A stretch of DNA of 64,000 bases from Streptomyces sp. NBC_00878 (GTDB lineage Bacteria > Actinomycetota > Actinomycetes > Streptomycetales > Streptomycetaceae). The position numbers and the translations under genes are program-made. Position 1 is the stretch's first letter; each line of letters starts with the position of its first letter. Shown here piece by piece: positions 58,389-64,000 of this stretch. The notes under the pieces were generated by a model that did not search any database, was not told the origin of the DNA, and saw only the letters and a list, made by a program, of their open reading frames with translations. Where the stretch lies: NCBI RefSeq assembly GCF_026341515.1, contig NZ_JAPEOK010000001.1, positions 4,340,001 through 4,404,000 of the forward strand, given 5' to 3'.

Positions 58389-58660
58389 CGCGGGCTCCTT
58401 CGCACGCGTATCGCCCGGGGAAAGTCGTGGGCGAGGGTGGGGACGGGGGCGCCGCGATCAAGAACTGCGGCGGCTACGGGAACTACGGGGTGTGCGGAGA
58501 GGGGGCCGGGGAACCCTCGCCTCCGCGCGACGGCGGCCGGGGCCGTGACAGCCACAGCCACCATGGCCGCGGCTGCGGCGGGTAAGGGGAGTCCCCGCCG
58601 CATCAGGGCCGGTTCAGGGGTTGCGCGGACACCCGTACGCGGAACTCGGCGGCCGGTCAT
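58385..58660 (-). CDS. Possible small gene between fruK and fruA
   Basis: A 91-residue frame that starts with an ATGA overlap on the fruK stop and ends with an ATGA overlap on the fruA start, filling the 268-bp space exactly. The product is Arg/Pro/Ala-rich with one hydrophobic stretch (LPLPAAAAAMVAVAVTAPAAV), and the DNA includes a TTA leucine codon. Codon usage is only moderately typical, and no family is recognised. It may be real and coupled, or a spacer that happens to stay open. Confidence 0.35.
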   Translation of the reverse strand: MTGRRVPRTGVRATPEPALMRRGLPLPAAAAAMVAVAVTAPAAVARRRGFPGPLSAHPVVPVAAAVLDRGAPVPTLAHDFPRAIRVRRSPR

Positions 58661-59604
58661 GACACCGGCTCCGTCAGTACGCGGTCCACGGGGATCTCCG
58701 ACGTGACGGTCACCGCGGACGGGTCGAGGTCCGCCGGGCTCGGCATCACGCTGCCAGGGAGCTGGACGGCGGCCGCGCCGTGCGCGACCGCGGAGGCGAG
58801 CGCGCCGGGCCCGCTGCCGCCGGCGATGAGGAAACCGGCGAGCGAGGAGTCACCCGCACCCACATTGCTGCGTACGACGTCGACGCGTGCGCCCGCGAAC
58901 CACGCGCCCTCCTCGCTGACGAGCAGCTGCCCGTCGGCGCCGAGGGAGGCGAGCACGGCACGCGCGCCCAACTCGCGCAGTTCCTCGGCGGCCTTGACCG
59001 CCTCGCCGACCGTGGCGAGGGGGCGGCCGACGGCCTCGGAGAGTTCCTCGGCGTTGGGCTTGACGACATCGGGCCGTTCGCGGAGGGCCGCGAGGAGCGC
59101 CGGTCCGGAGGTGTCGAGGGCGATGCGGGTGCCCGCCCGGTGGGCGCGGGCGACGATCTCGGCGTACCAGGAGGGGGCGAGTCCGCGCGGCAGGCTGCCG
59201 CAGCAGGCGATCCAGTCGGCGTCGCCGGACTGCTCGCGCACGGTCTCCAGGAGCAACTCCTCCTCGGCGGAGGTGAGTTCGGGCCCGGGTGCGTTGATCT
59301 TCGTCAGTACGCCGTCCGCCTCGGCGAGCGCGATGTTCGAGCGGGTCGCGCCGGCGACCGGGACGGGCGCGACCTCGATGCCCTGTGCGTCGAGGAGGTC
59401 GGCGACGAGCGCGCCGGGGGCTCCGCCGAGCGGCAGTACGGCGACGGTGCGCCGGCCGGCCGCGGCGACGGCCCGCGAGACGTTGACGCCCTTGCCGCCC
59501 GGGTCCATGCGCTCGCCGGTGGCCCGTATGACCTCGCCGCGGTCGAGCGCAGGGATCTCGTATGTACGGTCCAGGGACGGGTTCGGGGTGACGGTCAGGA
59601 TCAT
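58657..59604 (-). CDS. fruK: 1-phosphofructokinase
   Basis: A 315-residue PfkB-family kinase converting fructose-1-phosphate to fructose-1,6-bisphosphate. Signature 1 is GGKGVNVSRAVAAAG, and signature 2 is SNVGAGDSSLAGFLIAG with the catalytic Asp. N-terminus ILTVTPNPSLDRTYEI is typical. ATG at 59604 overlaps the fruR stop by 4 bp. Confidence 0.95.
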   Translation of the reverse strand: MILTVTPNPSLDRTYEIPALDRGEVIRATGERMDPGGKGVNVSRAVAAAGRRTVAVLPLGGAPGALVADLLDAQGIEVAPVPVAGATRSNIALAEADGVLTKINAPGPELTSAEEELLLETVREQSGDADWIACCGSLPRGLAPSWYAEIVARAHRAGTRIALDTSGPALLAALRERPDVVKPNAEELSEAVGRPLATVGEAVKAAEELRELGARAVLASLGADGQLLVSEEGAWFAGARVDVVRSNVGAGDSSLAGFLIAGGSGPGALASAVAHGAAAVQLPGSVMPSPADLDPSAVTVTSEIPVDRVLTEPVS

Positions 59605-60362
59605 GCGCGCACTACTTCCGTGCCGCCGCGCTCGATGGCGGTGGCGTCTTCGGGGCTCAGCCCGGTGTCGGTGATCAGCAGGTCCACTTCGCTGAGGTCG
59701 CCGAAGCGCGCGAAGTGTTCCTGGCCGTGCTTGGCCGAGTCGGCGAGCAGCACCACGCGGCGCGCGGCGGTGAGGGCGGCTCGCTTGACGGCGGCCTCGG
59801 CGAGGTCCGGGGTGGTCAGGCCGTGCTCGACGGAGAACCCGTTCGCCGCGAGGAACACGATGTCCGCGCGAATCTCTCCGTACGCCCGCAGCGCCCAGGC
59901 GTCGACCGCCGCGCGCGTACGGTGCCGGACGCGGCCTCCGATGAGGTGGAGCTGCATGCCGGGGTGGTCGGCGAGGCGGGCGGCGATGGGGAGGCTGTGC
60001 GTCACGACGGTGAGCGTCGCCTCCAGGGGGAGGGCCCCGGCGAGGCGGGCGACGGTCGTGCCCGCGTCGAGGATCATCGTGCCCTTGTCCGGCAGTTCGG
60101 CCACGGCCGCCTTGGCGATGCGGTCCTTCTCGTCGGCCGCGGTGGTCTCGCGCTCGGCGAGGTCGGGCTCGAAGTCGAGCCGCCCGGCCGGAATGGCACC
60201 GCCGTGGACCCTGCGCAGCAGACCCGCCCGGTCGAGGGCCTTCAGGTCCCGCCGGATCGTCTCGGCCGTGACCTGGAACTCCTCGGCCAGCGACACCACG
60301 TCCACCCGGCCGCCGTCGCGTGCGAGTCGGAGGATCTCCTGCTGCCGCTCCGGTGCGTACAT
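59601..60362 (-). CDS. fruR: DeoR-family regulator of the fructose operon
   Basis: A 253-residue DeoR repressor. HTH YAPERQQEILRLARDGGRVD and VTAETIRRDLKALDRAGLL, then a sugar-phosphate-binding domain with TMILDAGTTV, GGRVRHRT and VFLAANGFS. It is expected to sense fructose-1-phosphate. ATG at 60362 with GGAGGGG; an ATG at 60383 is less likely. First gene of fruRKA, so autoregulated. Confidence 0.93.
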   Translation of the reverse strand: MYAPERQQEILRLARDGGRVDVVSLAEEFQVTAETIRRDLKALDRAGLLRRVHGGAIPAGRLDFEPDLAERETTAADEKDRIAKAAVAELPDKGTMILDAGTTVARLAGALPLEATLTVVTHSLPIAARLADHPGMQLHLIGGRVRHRTRAAVDAWALRAYGEIRADIVFLAANGFSVEHGLTTPDLAEAAVKRAALTAARRVVLLADSAKHGQEHFARFGDLSEVDLLITDTGLSPEDATAIERGGTEVVRA

Positions 60363-60441
60363 GGCCGTTCCCCTCCGCTCCATGCCGGAACTTATGCCCG
60401 AACCTGTGGTTTCAGCGTGAGGCTACGCCCAGATTTCCGCA

Positions 60442-60463
60442 AAGTAAACAGGTTCGGAAGTAA
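60442..60463. promoter_or_regulatory. Direct hexamer repeat upstream of fruR
   Basis: aagtaa occurs at 60442-60447 and 60458-60463 (TTACTT on the fruR strand), a 16-bp period, about 80-100 bp before fruR. It may be FruR half-sites or promoter elements. The 213-bp divergent gap to the TIR gene has no other clear signal. Confidence 0.35.
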
Positions 60464-60575
60464 GTCGGACACAAACGGGCATCACCGGTCCGTCGGATAC
60501 AGACGCGCAGAAGCCCTGACGCAGTGTTACGGCGTCCGTATCCTGGACTGCGGGACACAACTTCTCGGGGGTGTT

Positions 60576-61436
60576 GTGGACAGGGACGACTTGAGACGCC
60601 CCGCCCGCCCGGACCACAGCTGGCAGACGCAGATGGTCGAGGCTCTGCTGGACTCGTCGATGGTGGTCGACCGGCAGCCACGGGCACTGCTGGTCGAGCT
60701 GATCGGTGACGGGCTCGGGCGCCGCGTCTTCTTACGGGAGCAGCCCACCGCGCTCCTGGATGTGATCGAGATCGTCCGCTTCTGCATGGCCACGGAAGGC
60801 GGACTGTCCGCGCTGCTGTCCGCCGTGCGACTGCTGGCGGGCCGCAGCAGCCGCACGACCGAGACCGTCGAGCGGCTCGTGGCCGAATGGGAGAGCGCAC
60901 GGGGTCGGAAGAATCAGCCCGCCCACGGGGCGCATGGTTCGGTCGCCGCGTCCCGGACCGATGGCCCCGTCGGCGGTCCGCCCGCTGCCGGCCCGCACCG
61001 GGACTTCTTCGTCTCCTACACCTCCGCCGATGGTGACTGGGCCAACTGGATCGCCTGGGAGCTGGAGGCGGCCGGCTTCACCGTGCTGGTCCAGGAGTGG
61101 GACTTCGTGGCCGGCAGTAACTGGCAGTTCGCCATGGACAGGGGGGTGACCGAGTGCGCGCGGACCGTCGCGGTACTGACGCCGGCGTACCTGGGGTCGG
61201 TGTACGGGCGTCTGGAGGCACACGTGGCACAGGGCCTGGACCCGATGGGTGTGGCCCGCAGACTCGTCCCGGTCCGGGTGGCTCCCTTCGCCCCGGGCGG
61301 CTTGCTGAGCGGTGTGGTGTACATCGACCTCGTGGACCTGGCACCCGAGGACGCCCGCAGGCGCCTGCTCGACGGCGTCGGCGGCGCACGCGGTGGCCGG
61401 GCCAAGCCACTCGCGCCTCCACGGTTCCCCGGCTGA
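60576..61436 (+). CDS. TIR-domain protein with N-terminal effector-associated domain
   Basis: A 286-residue protein. Residues about 15-107 form a helical domain (ALLDSSMVVDRQPRALLVEL, GRRVFLREQ, IVRFCMA) clearly homologous to the N-terminus of the next gene product. A Gly/Pro linker (about 108-140) leads to a TIR domain (about 143-270): DFFVSYTSADGDWANWIAWE, VLVQEWDFVAGSNW, CARTVAVLTPAYLGSVYG. No membrane segment. Expected activity is NAD+ cleavage, but the segment after GSN (WQFAMDRG) lacks an obvious catalytic Glu. GTG at 60576 has GGGGG close upstream. One TTA codon at 60732 (Leu53). Likely effector of a MoxR-VMAP conflict system. Confidence 0.85.
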   Translation: MDRDDLRRPARPDHSWQTQMVEALLDSSMVVDRQPRALLVELIGDGLGRRVFLREQPTALLDVIEIVRFCMATEGGLSALLSAVRLLAGRSSRTTETVERLVAEWESARGRKNQPAHGAHGSVAASRTDGPVGGPPAAGPHRDFFVSYTSADGDWANWIAWELEAAGFTVLVQEWDFVAGSNWQFAMDRGVTECARTVAVLTPAYLGSVYGRLEAHVAQGLDPMGVARRLVPVRVAPFAPGGLLSGVVYIDLVDLAPEDARRRLLDGVGGARGGRAKPLAPPRFPG

Positions 61437-61450
61437 TCGGAGCGGCGGCA

Positions 61451-62959
61451 TTGACGACTCGGAGCAACGGGCCGTGGGCCCCGGCGATCCGGCGGATACG
61501 TGAGCGGATCCGCGAGGAGACCGTCTCGGCACTCCTGGACGTGCGCGCCCTGGAGGACCGCCAGGCCCGGGCGCTGCTGGTGGAGCTGGTCAGCGAGGCG
61601 GTGGGCCGCCGCGCGGAGCTGCGGGAACAGGCCACCATACGGCTGCAGTTCCAGGAGCTGTTCAGGTTCTGCACGGCCGAGGAGGACGGGCTGGCGGGGT
61701 TGGGGCGGACACTGCCGATGCTCGAACAGAGCTGCCCCCAGGCGCTCGTGGTCCAGCAGCTCGCCGACGAGTGGGCGGCCGTGGACTCACTGGTCGGCCT
61801 CCCCGAGGTCACCAACTCCTGGCAGTTCCTGAACACAGCCCTCGGGGCGTTGACGCTGTCGTACGCGATGCGGGTCGCGCTGGTGCGAACGGCCACGGAC
61901 GCCCGGCTGCCCGCGCCACCGCCGCACGCCAGGACCCCGTGGCACGACTTCCTGCATGTGGCCGGACAGAACGCGGCACCCGGCGGACTGCCCCCGTGGA
62001 TGCGCTACCTCGACCGGAGCACCGCGCAGATGGACGCCCGTACCGCCGCCGAGGTGTTGGCCCGCAACCGCCAGTGGGCCCTGCGGTGCGAGTTGGCCCG
62101 GCGGCTCGACCAGGAGCGGGCCGAGCCTCAGGTGGCGGCGGTTCCCACCCGGCGTCACCAGGAGTACCTGGCCATCCACATCACGCCCGACCCGCTGGAC
62201 AACGGGTTCTACACACTCACGCACGCGTTCATGTCCGACGCGCGCGGCCTGGACTGGGAGCAGGGCGGCGCGCCGGTGCGGGTGCCGACGGAGGGGCTGG
62301 AGCCTGCGGTGAGCACGATCATCCGGCAGGTCGAGAGGGTGGGCGGCGACCGGTCGGCGCATCTGTGGCTGGAGTTCGTGCTCCCCTTCGAGTTGCTCAA
62401 CCTGCCCGTGCACTGGTGGCCCAGAGACACCGGCGAGGTGCCGCATGTGCCGCTCGCGGTGGACTACCCCGTCGTCATCCGCAGCCTGGACCGGCTGCAG
62501 AACAGTGCCTGGCACCGGTTCTGGCGCCACCGCTGGGAGCAGCTCGCGGTCGGCGAGGACGCGTCGGAGTCGGTGTACATGAACGTGGGCCGCAGGAACG
62601 GCGATCATCTGCGCGGCCTGGAGGCCCGCCTCGGCGACAACGAGCGCTTCGTCGCCCTGGTACTGAGCGAACCACCGCTGCCCGACCGGGAGAACGGGCG
62701 GCGGGAGCTGCAGGCGGCGCTGCGCAGCGGCCTGCCCGTGGTGATCTGGCACCGCGGAGGCCGGTCCACGCAGGAGTTCCGGGACGTCCTGGGCACGCTG
62801 CTCAGCGATGGGGTGCAGCGGTTCCCGGCCAAGGCCGCCGCGTACCGCCGCCAGGCGGCCATCGACGCCGACGGTGAGAACGCGGCACACATGGGCCGAC
62901 ACCTCACGGTCCTGTGGGACGACCCCGATCGCAAACCCGTGTTACCGGACGGTCGGTGA
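61451..62959 (+). CDS. VMAP-like protein (vWA-MoxR associated) with effector-associated domain
   Basis: A 502-residue protein. Residues about 15-108 repeat the helical domain of the TIR protein (ALLDVRALEDRQARALLVEL, GRRAELREQ, ELFRFCTAEEDGL). A middle region follows, then a C-terminal VMAP-type domain (about 235-495) with HQEYLAIHITPDPLDNGFY, HLWLEFVLPFELLNLPVHWW, PVVIRSLDRL and VVIWHRGG. TTG at 61451 with GGAG 8 nt upstream, 14 bp after the TIR gene. A TTA codon at 62942 (residue 498). The family is predicted to be the adaptor between MoxR-vWA machinery and effectors. Confidence 0.8.
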   Translation: MTTRSNGPWAPAIRRIRERIREETVSALLDVRALEDRQARALLVELVSEAVGRRAELREQATIRLQFQELFRFCTAEEDGLAGLGRTLPMLEQSCPQALVVQQLADEWAAVDSLVGLPEVTNSWQFLNTALGALTLSYAMRVALVRTATDARLPAPPPHARTPWHDFLHVAGQNAAPGGLPPWMRYLDRSTAQMDARTAAEVLARNRQWALRCELARRLDQERAEPQVAAVPTRRHQEYLAIHITPDPLDNGFYTLTHAFMSDARGLDWEQGGAPVRVPTEGLEPAVSTIIRQVERVGGDRSAHLWLEFVLPFELLNLPVHWWPRDTGEVPHVPLAVDYPVVIRSLDRLQNSAWHRFWRHRWEQLAVGEDASESVYMNVGRRNGDHLRGLEARLGDNERFVALVLSEPPLPDRENGRRELQAALRSGLPVVIWHRGGRSTQEFRDVLGTLLSDGVQRFPAKAAAYRRQAAIDADGENAAHMGRHLTVLWDDPDRKPVLPDGR

Positions 62960-63022
62960 CCGTGAACCGCCGGCCCGGCCAGGTCCAGTCGTCACGAGCA
63001 CCGACCGGAGGAGACGCCGTTC

Positions 63023-63985
63023 ATGCCGTCGAACAGCGAGTCGTGGGGACTTTACCGGGGCACCGGCAGTCCCGGCACCGGCGCACAGGAGTGGCCGAGG
63101 CCACCGGGCTGGCGCGATTTCGGAGGCGGGCCCGATCTGCCGGCGCCGCCCTCCGACGATCCGTACGCCTCGGTCATGCTCGGCGCCGCCGCGCAGCCAC
63201 TGGAGCCGGTGCCGCAGGAGGTGGACAGGGTCAACACGGCCCTGCATCTGTGCCGCCCGCTGCTCGTCACGGGCGAACCCGGCACCGGCAAGTCCTCCCT
63301 CGCGTTCCGCATCAGCCGCGAACTCGGTCTCGGCCGCGTCCTGCGCTGGCAGATCACCAGCCTGAGCACGCTCCGGGAGGGCCTGTACGCCGGTGACGCC
63401 CGGCTCGGACCGCTCGGCACCGCCTTCCTGCCCCATCGCAGTCCGCGCGTGCTGCTGATCGACCGGCTGGACCGGGCCGAGATCGCTCTGCCGGAGGATC
63501 TGTGCACGGTGCTGTCGGCCGGGGGATTCTCCTTGCCCGGTGCCCCGACCGGCAGTGACTCCGACGCCGCGGTACGGATGGCGACGGAGGACGGTCCGGC
63601 GGTCACGGTGCCGCTGAGCGGTGGAGCGGTACGCTGCCACGCCTTCCCTGTCGTGGTCATCACGACTTCGGGCGACAGGGATCTGCCGTTCGACCTCGTG
63701 CGCCGCTGCGTCATCCTGCGGACGTCCCGGCCCTCCCCCGGCCTCCTGCGCGCCATCGCGGCCACCCGCTTCCCGGTGGACGGCCCCCGCCGGTTGCCCG
63801 CGCCGGATGTGGTGGACGCGTTCCTGGAGTGCGCCGCCCGCGCCGATGGCCCGGTCGTGGAGCGGTTCCTGGACGCTCTCCAACTGGCCGCGGACGGCGT
63901 CCTGCGGATCGTGTCGGCCCAGGGACGGAGCCGGCAGGAGGCCGTGAACGTCCTGTGGCAGTGGACCGCTCCGGAGGAACTGTGA
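63023..63985 (+). CDS. MoxR-like AAA+ ATPase, divergent
   Basis: A 320-residue AAA+ protein. Walker A GEPGTGKSS (about residues 87-95); Walker B region VLLIDRLDRAEIALPEDL, where the Glu expected after Asp is Arg; sensor-1 region VVVITTSGDRDLP; and arginine-finger region LVRRCVILR. The Pro-rich N-terminal 65 residues precede the ATPase domain. ATG at 63023 with GGAGGAG. The stop overlaps a following GTG (63982), so another coupled gene, expected to be the vWA partner, begins at the window edge. Confidence 0.87.
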   Translation: MPSNSESWGLYRGTGSPGTGAQEWPRPPGWRDFGGGPDLPAPPSDDPYASVMLGAAAQPLEPVPQEVDRVNTALHLCRPLLVTGEPGTGKSSLAFRISRELGLGRVLRWQITSLSTLREGLYAGDARLGPLGTAFLPHRSPRVLLIDRLDRAEIALPEDLCTVLSAGGFSLPGAPTGSDSDAAVRMATEDGPAVTVPLSGGAVRCHAFPVVVITTSGDRDLPFDLVRRCVILRTSRPSPGLLRAIAATRFPVDGPRRLPAPDVVDAFLECAARADGPVVERFLDALQLAADGVLRIVSAQGRSRQEAVNVLWQWTAPEEL

Positions 63986-64000
63986 CCGGGCGCGGGCAGG
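63982..64000 (+). CDS. Start of next coupled gene (truncated by window end)
   Basis: GTG at 63982 overlaps the MoxR stop as GTGA, with GGAGGA just upstream; only six codons are visible (VTGRGQ). By analogy with MoxR-vWA-VMAP loci a von Willebrand factor A domain protein is expected, but nothing in the visible bases shows this. Confidence 0.4.

Overview
The window is high-GC actinobacterial chromosome and almost certainly Streptomyces. The evidence is strong G/C at third codon positions, frequent GTG/TTG starts with 4-bp GTGA/ATGA overlaps, an SsgA-like sporulation protein, a SepX-type septation protein, and a gene order that, as far as I recall, follows the S. coelicolor SCO315x-SCO319x core region (tandem PBPs, ssgE, mscL, fruRKA). 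Most of it is conserved core. Small accessory patches sit at both ends and around 13-14 kb, 31 kb and 52-53 kb.

Layout. 0-2 kb: a kinase-fold protein, two strong hairpins, and a coupled pair of small genes (membrane protein plus soluble protein) that share a RHIM-like QFGxxNxGxV motif. 2-6 kb: two tandem lipid II-type transpeptidases (PBPs). 6-9.2 kb: ssgE divergent from an ECF cobalt/nickel transporter with a Nur-box-like site. 9.4-16 kb: Ohr peroxidase, EstB-type serine hydrolase, small secreted protein, AraC regulator, DHFR-like reductase, IS5-family transposase remnant, and a calcium-motif beta-propeller protein. 16-22 kb: DMT exporter with YbaK deacylase, methyltransferase, isochorismatase-like hydrolase, and an MMPL transporter with its TetR repressor and operator. 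22.5-26 kb: a full tricorn protease. 26-31.4 kb: a disordered small protein, a coupled monooxygenase-hydrolase-SDR operon (mymA/lipR/sadH-like) divergent from a MerR regulator, and a recombinase remnant. 31-35 kb: exonuclease III, GNAT, lipoprotein, tRNA-Ala(CGC). 34-40 kb: a minus-strand run galU-moeA(glp-like)-moaC-mog-GNAT, then sepX after a 188-bp gap, linking molybdopterin-type genes to the divisome. 40-49 kb: penicillin acylase, K+/H+ antiporter with a CTG start, MFS transporter, FmdB zinc ribbon under a CIRCE-like element, MTA phosphorylase, a long inverted repeat, and a CpaB/SAF protein. 49-56 kb: mscL, LtrA, P1 peptidase, a broken ABC exporter, an L,D-transpeptidase, and a DUF6227-like protein. 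56-60.4 kb: fruR-fruK-(small ORF)-fruA.

The strongest candidate for an unusual system is at the right edge (60.6-64.0 kb). There a TIR-domain protein, a VMAP-like protein carrying the same N-terminal effector-associated domain, and a divergent MoxR ATPase lie in one plus-strand operon, with a further gene starting at the window end. This matches the predicted MoxR-vWA-VMAP ternary conflict systems with a TIR effector. The TIR and VMAP genes each contain one TTA codon, the only ones I found in confident genes here, which suggests bldA-dependent timing. The RHIM-like pair at the left edge is a second, independent candidate for signalling by polymerisation. Both left- and right-edge loci are cut by the window. 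All family names rest on motifs and recall, since no search could be run.
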